DNA from: Roseiarcus sp963721905
GTDB lineage: Bacteria > Pseudomonadota > Alphaproteobacteria > Rhizobiales > Beijerinckiaceae
Reading direction: 5' to 3'
DNA: 64,000 nt
Assembly (NCBI GenBank): GCA_963721905.1
Contig: CAVRMF010000030.1
Location: 62,001-126,000 of the forward strand
Below the pieces are notes generated by a model, which saw only the letters and a list, made by a program, of their open reading frames with translations, was not told the DNA's origin and made no database searches. How positions within the stretch are numbered: the first letter of the stretch is position 1; each line of letters starts with the position of its first letter. The position numbers were made by a program, and so were the translations under genes. This document shows positions 37,499-46,285 of this stretch, piece by piece.

Positions 37499-38635
37499 TT
37501 ACGACGACAGAATCTTTTCGCTCCGGTAGCTGTTTACCACGTCTTCGATGACTTCAATGCCGAGGCCAGGGCCGACGGGCGGATAGACCCAGCCCTCAAT
37601 GTGTTCGAACGGCTTGGTCACGAGATCGTGCTGCATCGGATTGCGCAGCGGTTTGAGCTCGAACAGTTTGCAAGCCGGCGAATTAAAGGAAATCGCCAGG
37701 CTCGCTGCGCTGACGATCGCCGACGACCAGGCATGAGCGTTCGCTTGCCGGCGATAGAATTCGCATCGTTCGGCAATCTTCTTAAATCCTGTGATGCCCT
37801 CGGCGCGGCCGGGATCGACGCCGACGACATCGACGGTGCCGGTCGCCAGCACGCGCTCAAATTGCTCCAGCGTCCACTCGCGCTCGCCGTAGGCAATGCG
37901 TGTCGTGGTCTTGGCGCGGAGGTTCGCGTAGCCCTCGGGATCCCACGCGCCGAGCGGCTCTTCGATCCACGAAAGATTGTACTCCTCCATCGCCTTGGCT
38001 CGCCGAACTGCGTCGGTGACGTCCCACTTGATCGCGATGCCGTTGTCGATCATCAGCATCTTGTCGCCGAGCACCTTGCGCATGGCCTTGACGTAGGCGA
38101 CGTCACGGTCGTGGTCGTAGCCGAGGCGGGCTGAGCCCCGCTTGCCGAAGCCGGTCTTCAGCCCTTGCAGCCCCGTGGATACCCATTCGGCCGTCTCCTC
38201 GGCCATCTCTGGAATCGATTCATAGTGGGCATGGCACGAGGCGATCGCCGGCAGGCGATCATGAACGGGCCCGCCGAGCAGGTCGAGGACGCTTCTGCCC
38301 AACGACTTGCCTTTGAGGTCCCAGAGAGCAATGTCGATAGCGGCGACGGCGTAAGATGCGATGCCGCCGTGATAGCCATACCACCACGCCTGCTGCTTGT
38401 TTTGTCGCCAAAGCGTCTCGGTCTGTACCGGATCCTTTCCGATCAGGTTCGGCGCCATGCCCTCGATGATCGCCTTGGCGGCGAAATTGGCCTCCGGAAA
38501 TTGCGTGATCGACTCGCCCCATCCGACTTGCCCGTCATCAGCCGTGATCTTGGCTAGGCAGAGGTGGCGAAGCGCGTTGAAGTCGTTGGGCTCGGGATAG
38601 CTGACCGGGATAGCCTCGACCTTGGCGATCTTCAT
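37499..38635 (-). CDS. Enolase-superfamily enzyme, mandelate racemase-like (2)
   Basis: 378 residues. Candidate catalytic residues: Lys160 (LKTGFGK, with Lys165 nearby), metal ligands Asp197 (LMIDNG), Glu225 (SWIEEP) and Glu251 (AYGERE), and His301 in ANAHAWSS. Probably an aldonate or aldarate dehydratase giving a 2-keto-3-deoxy acid. It differs clearly from the enzyme at 29.3 kb, so two distinct acid sugars or two steps are handled. AAGGA lies eight bases before ATG 38635; 11 bases after the SMP-30 gene. Confidence 0.87.
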   Translation of the reverse strand: MKIAKVEAIPVSYPEPNDFNALRHLCLAKITADDGQVGWGESITQFPEANFAAKAIIEGMAPNLIGKDPVQTETLWRQNKQQAWWYGYHGGIASYAVAAIDIALWDLKGKSLGRSVLDLLGGPVHDRLPAIASCHAHYESIPEMAEETAEWVSTGLQGLKTGFGKRGSARLGYDHDRDVAYVKAMRKVLGDKMLMIDNGIAIKWDVTDAVRRAKAMEEYNLSWIEEPLGAWDPEGYANLRAKTTTRIAYGEREWTLEQFERVLATGTVDVVGVDPGRAEGITGFKKIAERCEFYRRQANAHAWSSAIVSAASLAISFNSPACKLFELKPLRNPMQHDLVTKPFEHIEGWVYPPVGPGLGIEVIEDVVNSYRSEKILSS

Positions 38636-38646
38636 GGGCGAAATCC

Positions 38647-39525
38647 TTAGCCTATCGCGCCGCGGAATAGCGGCATGCCTTCGACGCCGACGTCGACCTT
38701 GATCAGCCTGCCGGTCATAGCCGCGCCGGTGACGTCGAACGGTCCCATGTCGCAGCAATAGAGCGCGCCGCCCTTGCCAAACACGCAGTTGAGGATCGTG
38801 CCGCCGGTCTCGAGGAAATGCAATGGCTTGCCGTTCTTGTCGATCACATCGACTCCGCCGGCGGCAACCGCGGTGATCCAGAAATTGCCTTCGGCGTCGA
38901 TTTTCAAACCGTCCGGAATGTGCCCTTCCGGCATCGTATGGATGACCTGTTTGGCGCCGTCAGGCCGACGTCGCACGACCCTCAAGGTGTAGGATTCGAC
39001 CCAGACGATTGACCCGTCCGGTTCGACCACGATGCCGTTGGGATAGACGTGGTCAAGCTCCTCGAGCACGCTCGCTTTGCCGGTGGTATCGATAACAACA
39101 ATACGCCCGGGATGCGGCTTCGTTTCGGGCGCCCAATCGCCCGAGTCGGTGAAATAGAGGCGCCTGTCAGGCCCAAACGCCAGATCGTTCGGTCCGTCGA
39201 ACTCCACGCCGTCCGCCTCGGTGACGAGGATCTCGACTTTTCCGGACGGGCTGGTCTTCTGAATGGACGGCGGACGGTGGATCGGAGCGGACCAAGCGCC
39301 GACGTTAGGCGTTTGTGTGGAGTAGACGCATCCGTCGCTTCCGAGCATGCAGGCGTTCGGCCCGCCGCCGACGTTGGCATAGGCGCCCGCCTTCCTTGTC
39401 TTCGGGTCCCACACCCCGATCTCGCTCAAGTAAGTATTGGCGTAGATGACCCGGCCATCGTCGAGTTCGTAAGGGCCCTCGGGGTGACCGAGACCGCCTG
39501 TGCAGACTGTGATCGGCTTTTTCAT
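38647..39525 (-). CDS. SMP-30/gluconolactonase family lactonase
   Basis: 292 residues, six-bladed beta-propeller. Metal-site residues are recognisable: Glu in GHPEGPYEL near residue 15, Asn in DGPNDLAFGPD near 112, and Asp in HIPDGLKIDAEGNFWI near 205. Hydrolyses a sugar lactone to the acid in the periplasm or cytoplasm; no signal peptide is seen, so cytoplasmic. ATG 39525 (MKKPIT) is preferred because GGGAGGAG is positioned just upstream. Lies between the SDR and the dehydratase, in the order expected for dehydrogenase, lactonase, dehydratase. Confidence 0.88.
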   Translation of the reverse strand: MKKPITVCTGGLGHPEGPYELDDGRVIYANTYLSEIGVWDPKTRKAGAYANVGGGPNACMLGSDGCVYSTQTPNVGAWSAPIHRPPSIQKTSPSGKVEILVTEADGVEFDGPNDLAFGPDRRLYFTDSGDWAPETKPHPGRIVVIDTTGKASVLEELDHVYPNGIVVEPDGSIVWVESYTLRVVRRRPDGAKQVIHTMPEGHIPDGLKIDAEGNFWITAVAAGGVDVIDKNGKPLHFLETGGTILNCVFGKGGALYCCDMGPFDVTGAAMTGRLIKVDVGVEGMPLFRGAIG

Positions 39526-39544
39526 TTGTCTCCTCCCTTTCACG

Positions 39545-40294
39545 TCACCAGGTCACAAGGCCGCCAGTGAAATTGATTGCCTGTCCTGTCATGTAGGCAG
39601 CCTCATCCGACAGGAGGAACCATATTAGCGCCGCGCATTCCTCCGGCGACGAGCCGCGTCCAAGCGGCACCAGTTTGGTTCGCGCATTGTGCAGTTCCCG
39701 CGGAGTGAGGCCACGCATCGGAGCCACCCTCTCCAGCACCTCCTCCTGCATCGGTGTGTCGACAATCCCTGGCAGGATGGCGTTTACCCTCACTGGCCGC
39801 GAGGCGAGGGCGAATGCGAAAGAACGCGTGATGGAGAGGATTGTGGTCTTCGATGCGGCATAGGCCGCCACCTCGACGGTCGTCGCGAACTTGGCCGAAC
39901 TCGAAGACAGGTTGACGATGGCGCCTCCGGTGCAGAGCCGCGGGCCAATCTGCTGGCAAAGGAAGAACGTCGCCTCGGCGTTGATCGTTTGCAAGCGGCG
40001 CCAGTCCTCGACCGTCACATCGAAGATCGGCTTGATCATGATGACGCCGGCGGAATTCACCAGATAGTGTGCGCCCTCGGCCCAGTCGGCCAGTCTGAGG
40101 CGAACTTCGGGGTCGGTGATGTCGGCGACGAGCGTTTCGCAGCCGGCGTTCTCAAGCTGGCTAAGTCTTCCGGCATCAATATCGACGGCGAGCGCCTCGA
40201 CGCCTTCGCGCAACATCCGGAGAACGACGGCTTTGCCGATGCCGCTGCCAGCGCCGGTCACGATTCCACGACGATGTTGCGATGGCGGGCTCAT
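39545..40294 (-). CDS. SDR family dehydrogenase (1)
   Basis: 249 residues, classical SDR. Cofactor loop VTGAGSGIG near residues 12-20, acidic residue in AVDID near 38 indicating NAD preference, NSAG near 82, catalytic Tyr and Lys in AYAASK near 145-150, and C-terminal GQAINFTGGLVTW. First gene of the unit ending at 33.7 kb; likely oxidises the imported sugar at C1 or a deoxy-keto acid. Faces a 407-base divergent region with several palindromes. Confidence 0.87.
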   Translation of the reverse strand: MSPPSQHRRGIVTGAGSGIGKAVVLRMLREGVEALAVDIDAGRLSQLENAGCETLVADITDPEVRLRLADWAEGAHYLVNSAGVIMIKPIFDVTVEDWRRLQTINAEATFFLCQQIGPRLCTGGAIVNLSSSSAKFATTVEVAAYAASKTTILSITRSFAFALASRPVRVNAILPGIVDTPMQEEVLERVAPMRGLTPRELHNARTKLVPLGRGSSPEECAALIWFLLSDEAAYMTGQAINFTGGLVTW

Positions 40295-40701
40295 CCGCGA
40301 AACGCCTTCTTATCACGCGGCGTTTCGAGGACCCTGGGACGCGCGCATTTTCGCGGTCGCGCCGAGCAGGCCGCCTTGATGCGCCGCTCCCGCTTGCCGA
40401 CGGCAAGCTTCACCGTTTGACCCGAACTATATTGAGACACCATCCACGCGTGCAAGCCTATTTTGCGCTGGAGTCTCAATCATGAGCGGACGAGAGCAAT
40501 CAGCCGCGGCGCATCAGCCGCGCCGCGGAATTTTATCCACGCTCATTGTTGCGCGGGCGAGGCCGCTCGGCTATGGATCGCGACAATAAGTCTTCGCTTC
40601 CACGGCCCATCGAGACGGCGTCGGTCTCTTTGGAGGGCTATAACCGGACGTATCGACAAGGGCTGCAACGGTGACAGCCCCTCCTGGGAGGACACGCCGG
40701 A
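40295..40701. promoter_or_regulatory. Divergent regulatory region with palindromes
   Basis: Separates two catabolic units. Seen: an inverted repeat CGAAACGCC (40298-40306)/GGCGTTTCG (40319-40327) next to the SDR start; a 17-base odd palindrome at 40392-40408 (GCTTGCCG-A-CGGCAAGC); and ATTGAGAC (40431-40438)/GTCTCAAT (40473-40480). These are candidate operators. No gene seen. AGGA-type ribosome site for the right-hand gene lies at its end. Confidence 0.6.
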
Positions 40702-41571
40702 ATGGCCGAAATTCCGTTCGTCGACACTCATTTCCACCTCCATGACCTGAAGCGCCCGGAGCTGCGTTATTCGTGGCTCGAGCCCGACTCCATCCATGGC
40801 TTTTTGGGCAACATCGACGCGCTTAAGGCGCAGCACTACTGGATCGAGGACTACCTCGCGGAGATCCGCTTCTCGAATGTGCCGAAGGCGGTCCACGTCC
40901 AGGCCGCGCTCGGCATTCCGGACCCCGTCAACGAGACGAAGTGGCTCCAGGCCTTCGCCGACAAAACCGGTTATCCGCACGGCATCGTCGCTGAATGCCA
41001 CCTTGCCGGTCCTGACGCCGAAGATGTGCTTGACCGCCACATGCATTATGCCAACGTGCGCGGGATCAGGGATTTCGGCAACGGGCGCTATCTCGTTGAC
41101 GGCGCCTGGCGCGCCGGGTTTAAACACCTCAAGCGACATAATCTTGTGTCGTGCATCGATACGCGAATCCAGTTTTTCGAAGATCTCCTCGACCTCGCCG
41201 CCGCTTTTCCGGACACAATGACCTGCGTCGATCACTGCGCGATCCCCGAGGCGCGCGACGACGAATATTTCAAGCGCTGGTCGACAGCGATGCGCGCTCT
41301 GGCGAGAGCAGACAATGTCGTGATGAAAATATCCGGCCTGGGAATGATGGATCGCCGATGGACCGTCGAGTCTCTGCGTCCCTGGGTGCTCGGCAGCGTC
41401 GAGGCGTTTGGCCCGGACCGCGTGGTTTTTGGCACGAACTGGCCGGTCGATCGGATGTTCAGCTCCTATCCCGATCTGATCAACGCTTACGCGGAAATCA
41501 TCTCCAGCTTCACCAGAGATGAGCAGGTTTCGATGTTCTCGAGCAATGCCGAAAAACTGTTCAGGATCTGA
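40702..41571 (+). CDS. Amidohydrolase family, lactonase-like (COG3618 type)
   Basis: 289 residues, TIM-barrel metal hydrolase. Metal motif VDTHFHLHD at residues 7-15, His in CVDHCAIPEA near 173, and FGTNWPVD near 248-255 with the catalytic Asp at the end. This set fits the fuconolactonase/rhamnonolactonase and pyrone-dicarboxylate lactonase group. Opens the second lactonase route in this region. First gene of a plus-strand unit with VOC, EthD-like and two SDR genes. Confidence 0.85.
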   Translation: MAEIPFVDTHFHLHDLKRPELRYSWLEPDSIHGFLGNIDALKAQHYWIEDYLAEIRFSNVPKAVHVQAALGIPDPVNETKWLQAFADKTGYPHGIVAECHLAGPDAEDVLDRHMHYANVRGIRDFGNGRYLVDGAWRAGFKHLKRHNLVSCIDTRIQFFEDLLDLAAAFPDTMTCVDHCAIPEARDDEYFKRWSTAMRALARADNVVMKISGLGMMDRRWTVESLRPWVLGSVEAFGPDRVVFGTNWPVDRMFSSYPDLINAYAEIISSFTRDEQVSMFSSNAEKLFRI

Positions 41572-41582
41572 AGGAGAAGGCC

Positions 41583-42071
41583 TTGGCGAAGGCGACAAGC
41601 CCCTCGGGAGCGATCGCGACCGCTTCTGCTGTCCATCATGTCGGCATGAGCGTCGCCAGCATTGATGATGCGCTGGCGTTCTGGGAGCGCTTTCTTGGCG
41701 TCCCAGCGCTCTGGCGCGAGCTGCTAAACCGTCCCTACCTATCGAAAATCATCGGCGTCCCCGGCGTCTCAATCAAAGGAGCGTTCGTCGAACTGCCGGG
41801 CGGCGTGATCCTTGAACTCTTGGACTATGAAGCGCCGGAAAAGCGTAGCAACCCGGAGACGACTGCAAATCCGGGCAACATCCATCTTTGCCTGGCTGTC
41901 CAAGATGCCGGCGTCGCATGGAAGCATGCTGTCGATTGCGGCGCAAAGCCGGTGAGCCGTGAGGGCCCCATCGAGGTTGATGGCGGCCCGAACGCGGGCG
42001 CGCGCGTTGCCTATCTGCGCATCCACGACGGCATCACGCTCGAGCTGTTCCAGCCGCCGGCGTGCGTTTGA
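41583..42071 (+). CDS. VOC/glyoxalase-fold protein
   Basis: 162 residues, one vicinal-oxygen-chelate domain made of two half-motifs. Metal-type residues are in AVHHVGMSVAS near residue 18, ELLDYEAP near 80, NIHLCLAV near 98 and ITLELFQP near 153. Starts at TTG 41583 behind AAGGAGAAGG. Could be an isomerase, epimerase or lyase acting on a keto-acid or lactone intermediate; no specific reaction can be assigned. Follows the amidohydrolase by 11 bases. Confidence 0.82.
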   Translation: MAKATSPSGAIATASAVHHVGMSVASIDDALAFWERFLGVPALWRELLNRPYLSKIIGVPGVSIKGAFVELPGGVILELLDYEAPEKRSNPETTANPGNIHLCLAVQDAGVAWKHAVDCGAKPVSREGPIEVDGGPNAGARVAYLRIHDGITLELFQPPACV

Positions 42072-42085
42072 GGACCTTATCGAGC

Positions 42086-42427
42086 ATGATCAGGCGCGTC
42101 AGTTTCATCCGCCGCAAACCAGGCCTCACCCTGCAGGAATTTCTCTCACATTGGACAGGGCGCCATGCTGAGATCGTGCGCCAGCTTCCGGGCTTGCGGG
42201 GCCTGCGTTTCAGCCGCGTCGACCGCTGTGTCCCGCAGGAAGCTCAGTGGGATGGCGTCGGCGAGACTTGGTTTGACAGCATCCCCGACGCCGACCGCGC
42301 TTTCGCCGCCGACCCGTTTCGCGAAATGCTGATCGAGGATCGCGTCAAATTCATCGGCGACGCTCATTCCTGCTATATTGAGGAACCGCCGGGCGCCGTG
42401 CCGCCAGTCGAAGCGACCCGACTATGA
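42086..42427 (+). CDS. EthD-domain (dimeric alpha/beta barrel) protein
   Basis: 113 residues. MIRRVSFIRRKPGLTLQEFLSHW at the start with HAEIVRQLPGLRGL is the EthD pattern, as is FDSIPDADRAFAADPFRE near residue 75. Role unknown; such small ferredoxin-fold proteins often sit in catabolic operons as isomerases or accessory enzymes. ATG 42086 is used; a GTG at 42062 would add eight residues. The stop overlaps the next SDR start by four bases. Confidence 0.78.
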   Translation: MIRRVSFIRRKPGLTLQEFLSHWTGRHAEIVRQLPGLRGLRFSRVDRCVPQEAQWDGVGETWFDSIPDADRAFAADPFREMLIEDRVKFIGDAHSCYIEEPPGAVPPVEATRL

Positions 42428-43191
42428 CCTGGAACCTGGCGTCAGGCCTTGATGGCAAGCGCGTTCTGGTCACGGGTGGGGCCGGGGGGATCGGGCGCGA
42501 AGTCGCGCTGGCCTTTGCCGCCGCGGGATCGCTCGTCGCGGTCGTCGATCTGGATGAGGACAAAGTGAAGGCGGTCGTCGCCGAGATGGAGGGCGGGCCG
42601 CATCTGCCGGTAGCCGCCGATCTTCGCCCTGTCGCTGGTCACGCTAAGCTCGTCGAGATCGTCGTCGGCGGGCTGGGCGGGCTCGACGTTCTCGTCTGTG
42701 CGGCCGCCGTCCTGGTGCGCCGCGCGAGCGTGGACGATGTCTCCGAGGCCGACTGGGACTTTCAGCACGACATCAATCTCAAGTCGACGTTCTTCCTCAA
42801 TCAGGCTGCGGCTCGGGTCCTTCGACAACAGGGGCGGGGCGGCCGCATCATCAACTTCACCTCGCAAGGGTGGTGGAGCGGCGGCTTCGGCGGATCGGTG
42901 GCGTACGCCGCGACAAAGGGCGGCATCGTCTCGATGACGCGGGGGCTTGCCCGTTCGTTGGCGAAGGACAACATCACGGTCAATGCAGTCTCGCCCGGCG
43001 CGGCGGATACCGCAATGATGCGTAGCGGGATGACCGAGGAGTCGTTGGCGGCGACCGTCGCCGCGATCCCGCTTGGACGAATGGCGGCGCCCTCGGAATT
43101 GGCGGGCGCGGTGCTTTTTCTCGCCTCAGACCATGCCGGCTACGTCACCGGCGCGACGATCAACGTCAGCGGGGGCTGGTTGATGTACTGA
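42424..43191 (+). CDS. SDR family dehydrogenase (2)
   Basis: 255 residues, classical SDR. VTGGAGGIGREVA near residues 16-28, VVDLDEDK near 40 (NAD-type acidic residue), FTSQGWWSGGFGGSVAYAATK near 141-161 with catalytic Tyr and Lys, and C-terminal YVTGATINVSGGWLMY. Overlaps the EthD gene. Its short insertion WWSGGFGG before the active Tyr is unusual. Likely a sugar or keto-deoxy-acid dehydrogenase. Confidence 0.87.
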   Translation: MTWNLASGLDGKRVLVTGGAGGIGREVALAFAAAGSLVAVVDLDEDKVKAVVAEMEGGPHLPVAADLRPVAGHAKLVEIVVGGLGGLDVLVCAAAVLVRRASVDDVSEADWDFQHDINLKSTFFLNQAAARVLRQQGRGGRIINFTSQGWWSGGFGGSVAYAATKGGIVSMTRGLARSLAKDNITVNAVSPGAADTAMMRSGMTEESLAATVAAIPLGRMAAPSELAGAVLFLASDHAGYVTGATINVSGGWLMY

Positions 43192-43220
43192 GCGGACGCG
43201 GAGCCGGAAGGAGGATGCCA

Positions 43221-44000
43221 ATGACCAGTTCCCTTGCTGGCCGTGTCGCCGTCGTCACCGGCGCCGCGCGCGGCATAGGCGATGCTATCGCCGAGAGGTT
43301 GCTCGCTGACGGGGCCAGCGTGTTCTCCCTCGATAAGTTGCCTGCTGCCGAGCCGCGCGTTGGCGTTGTCTATCTCGAAGCCGACGTCGCTGATCCGTCC
43401 AGCGTCGCTGAAGCGTTCCAGTCGATCGACGCGAGGACCGATGCGATCGACATCCTCGTCAACAATGCGGGCATCCAGCGCGTTGGCCTTGTCGGGAAAA
43501 TTTCATTTGCGGAATGGTCGGCGGTCGTCTCCACCCATCTCAATGGCTTTTTCATCTGCGCGTCCGAGGCGGTGCCGCGCATGGTGGCGCGCGGCAAGGG
43601 CGGCGCGATCGTCAGCATCGCATCGACCGCGGCTTTTGTCGGGTTGCCGGGACGCAGCGCCTATTGCGCCGCAAAGGCTGGCATACTTGGCCTCACCCGA
43701 GCGCTGGCGCTTGAAGTGGCTCCTGCCGGCATTAGGGTCAACGCTGTCGCGCCGGGCTTCACCCGAACCAAATTAATCGATCAGTGATTGGCCGACGGGT
43801 CGTTGCAAGAGGATTGGATGGTCGCGCGCGTGCCAATGAAGCGTCTCGCCGCCACGAAGGAAATCGCCAACGTCGTGCGCTATCTCGCCGGGGACGAAGC
43901 CTCCTACGTGACGGGCCAGACCATCGTCGCCGACGGCGGCTGGACCGTGCAGGGGATACCGCACGCGCCAACCTGGTTGCAGGCGCCTGCGGCTGAGTGA
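43221..44000 (+). pseudogene. SDR family dehydrogenase (3) interrupted by an in-frame TGA
   Basis: The frame from ATG 43221 (GGAGG six bases upstream) encodes a normal SDR: VTGAARGIG, NNAGIQRVG, IVSIASTAAF, AYCAAKAG, then PGFTRTKLIDQ and TGA at 43785-43787. The same frame goes on without a gap for 70 more codons, LADGSLQEDW, RVPMKRLA, EIANVVRYLAGDEASYVTGQTIVADGGW, which is exactly the missing SDR C-terminus. A single nonsense change is the simplest reading. The 188-residue product would lack the C-terminal strand and dimer helix, so it is probably inactive. Confidence 0.8.
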
Positions 44001-44409
44001 CGCCGCCGCGGCGACCGGGCGCTTACCAACGCCGTCGTCATCGCCGGCCGGGGCGTGGCCATAGTGGAGACGATGTCCCACTTCCTACGTATGGCTCGCC
44101 CCCCATCCGGCGCCCGCGCTGAGGCTGTTTCCCTGTTTAACAGGGAGGAAACAGGGGAGAAGCCGCGCCTTTCGCTCTTTCCCTCGCGACAAAGTCTTCG
44201 ATCTCAGCGGCTTGGGAGAGAAGGCGGCGCACGCGGGCGCGCCACCGAACAGGGGCCACAATAGGGAAATAAGTCGAACTTAACAGGGAAAGAACAGGTG
44301 GCGGAACAGAGGGTTTCGGCGACCCGCTCGACAAGGGCGAGGTCTTCGATAATCGCATGGCCGATCGCGCTTTGGACATCCTTGAGACCGCCGCTCGCGG
44401 AGCTGAGGG
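44001..44409. other. Intergenic region with AACAGGG-type short repeats
   Basis: About 400 bases between the interrupted SDR and the PanE-like gene (convergent). AACAGGG or close variants recur near 44139, 44150, 44247, 44280 and 44293. I see no gene. It may be decayed mobile-element or repeat sequence. Confidence 0.4.
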
Positions 44410-45345
44410 TTACAGTCGCTGCGATAGGTACTTGGCCTGCAGGCTCTTGACCATCCAGACCATCGCGTCGTTCAAGGGTGTTGGCGCCGAGTGCCGCCTT
44501 CCGGCCTCGACGATCGCGCCATTAACGACGTCGATCTCCGTCTGCCGCCCTGCTTCCACATCCTGCAACATGGATGCGCGCGCGCCGATCGCCTGCTTGA
44601 GCAAGCCAGTGATCGCCTGCCAGCGCTCCGCGTGGTCGAGGTTGATCCCCTGTGCCTGCGCCACCGCCACGACCTCGGCGAGCAGCCCCTCCATGAGCGC
44701 GATCGTCCCTTCGTGCTGGATCAGTTCGTCCGCGGGGAAACGGAGCAGCGCAGCCGTCGGCAAAGTGCATACGTTCAGAGCCAGTTTCTTCCATATCTCG
44801 TCGACGATGTGCGACGAGGGCGTCGTCTCGATGCCGGCTTTGCGAAAGGCCGCGACCGCGGCTTCGAGACGCGGCGTCGAAGAGCCGTCAAGCTCTCCTA
44901 CGTGGGTCATTCCAACTCCCGAATGCTTGACGCGGCCGGGGCCGAGCAACGTCCCTGAATGATAGGTAAGCCCGACCATCACCCGCGATCTGCCCGCCAG
45001 CGCGGCAATGCGATCGGCATTTCCCCAGCCGTTCTGAAGCGTCAGGATCGCCGTACCTTCGCCCAGCATCGGCGCCGCCGCGGTGATCGCCGCCTCCGTG
45101 TGGTAGCATTTGACAAAATTGACGATGAGATCGACCGGGCCGACGTCCTCTGGCTTCGACGAAGCCTTGACGCGGATGGTCGCCGTCGAGCCGTCCTTCT
45201 CCTCAATCGCGAGGCCATCACGATCGATGGCGTGGATCGACGCGTGCGAGACATCGACCAGAACGACATCTTCGCCGGCGCGCGCAAGATAGCCGCCGAA
45301 TAGTCCACCCATCGCGCCGCCGCCGCCAAGAACTGCAATCTTCAT
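44410..45345 (-). CDS. 2-dehydropantoate 2-reductase-like (ApbA/PanE family)
   Basis: 311 residues. N-terminal NADP Rossmann fold GGGGAMGGLFGGYLARAG at residues 7-24, TLQNGWGNADRI near 112-123, and catalytic-type Lys in EIWKKLALNV near 182 with the helical C-terminal domain. PanE proper is one option, but the catabolic setting and repeated paralogues of this family in sugar clusters suggest a 2-keto- or 3-hydroxy-acid reductase. GGGAGG lies upstream of ATG 45345. Divergent from SDR 4. Confidence 0.83.
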   Translation of the reverse strand: MKIAVLGGGGAMGGLFGGYLARAGEDVVLVDVSHASIHAIDRDGLAIEEKDGSTATIRVKASSKPEDVGPVDLIVNFVKCYHTEAAITAAAPMLGEGTAILTLQNGWGNADRIAALAGRSRVMVGLTYHSGTLLGPGRVKHSGVGMTHVGELDGSSTPRLEAAVAAFRKAGIETTPSSHIVDEIWKKLALNVCTLPTAALLRFPADELIQHEGTIALMEGLLAEVVAVAQAQGINLDHAERWQAITGLLKQAIGARASMLQDVEAGRQTEIDVVNGAIVEAGRRHSAPTPLNDAMVWMVKSLQAKYLSQRL

Positions 45346-45533
45346 GGGTGACCGTCCTCCCTGCGGGTCTTTCGCGCAGCTTCGCCTACCTCGGGAAACC
45401 GGGTCAAGGTCGCCGGCGAATGAACCGCATCTCGGTCGGCTTCGGCGTTGCAAAAGTTTTCTGACTGCGCCAATCTTGTCGCGGGGAGCTCGATAACGGC
45501 TTCAATCGCTCCGGGTTAGAGAGTTCGAGCGCC

Positions 45534-46280
45534 ATGTCCAAAACCATTCTCGTCACCGGCGGCTCGCGCGGCATCGGCCGCGCGACGTGTCTTCTTGCGG
45601 CGCAGCGCGGCTGGTCCGTCGGCGTCAACTACCTGAAGGACAGCGCCGCCGCGCGATCGGCCGTCGCCGAAGTCGAGCGTTTGGGCGGGAAGGCGGTCGC
45701 AGTGGCGGGAGACGTGTCGCGCGAGAGCGATGTCATCGCCATGTTCGAGGCGACGACAAAGGCGCTCGGGCCTCTCGACGGCGTGGTTGTCAATGCTGGC
45801 GTGGCGGCGACCTCATCGCGCCTTGTCGACATGAGCGTCGAGCGCATGCGGCAGGTCTTCGACGTGAACGTGCTGGGCGCATTTCTCGTAGCGCGCGAAG
45901 CCGCGCGAAGCATGAACAAGAGCCGCGGCGGCAACGGCGGCTCGCTCGTCCTGATCTCTTCGGTCGCCGCACGGATCGGCGCGCCCGACACCTACGTCGA
46001 TTATGCCGCTTCAAAGGCTGCAGTCGACGCCATGGCGCTGGGCTTGTCGAAAGAATTGGGTCGCGAGGGCGTGCGCGTCAACTCGATCCGTCCCGGCGTC
46101 ATCGAAACGGAAATTCATGCTGCCTATGGCGAGCCCGACAGGCCATACAAGATCGGCGCGTCAACTCCACTCGGGCGCCCCGGTACCGCGAATGAGATCG
46201 CGGAGACGATCGTCTGGCTGCTGAGCGATGCTTCCTCCTATGTCACGGGCGCGATCATCGACGTGACCGGCGGGCGCTGA
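45534..46280 (+). CDS. SDR family dehydrogenase (4)
   Basis: 248 residues, classical SDR of the glucose-1-dehydrogenase/FabG-like type. VTGGSRGIGRATC near residues 7-19, NAGVAATSSRL near 88, VLISSVAARIG near 141, catalytic DYAASK near 158-163, and C-terminal YVTGAIIDVTGGR. First gene of the unit that contains sugar transporter 2 (5-base gap to the ATPase gene), so it probably acts on the imported sugar. Confidence 0.88.
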   Translation: MSKTILVTGGSRGIGRATCLLAAQRGWSVGVNYLKDSAAARSAVAEVERLGGKAVAVAGDVSRESDVIAMFEATTKALGPLDGVVVNAGVAATSSRLVDMSVERMRQVFDVNVLGAFLVAREAARSMNKSRGGNGGSLVLISSVAARIGAPDTYVDYAASKAAVDAMALGLSKELGREGVRVNSIRPGVIETEIHAAYGEPDRPYKIGASTPLGRPGTANEIAETIVWLLSDASSYVTGAIIDVTGGR

Positions 46281-46285
46281 CAGAC

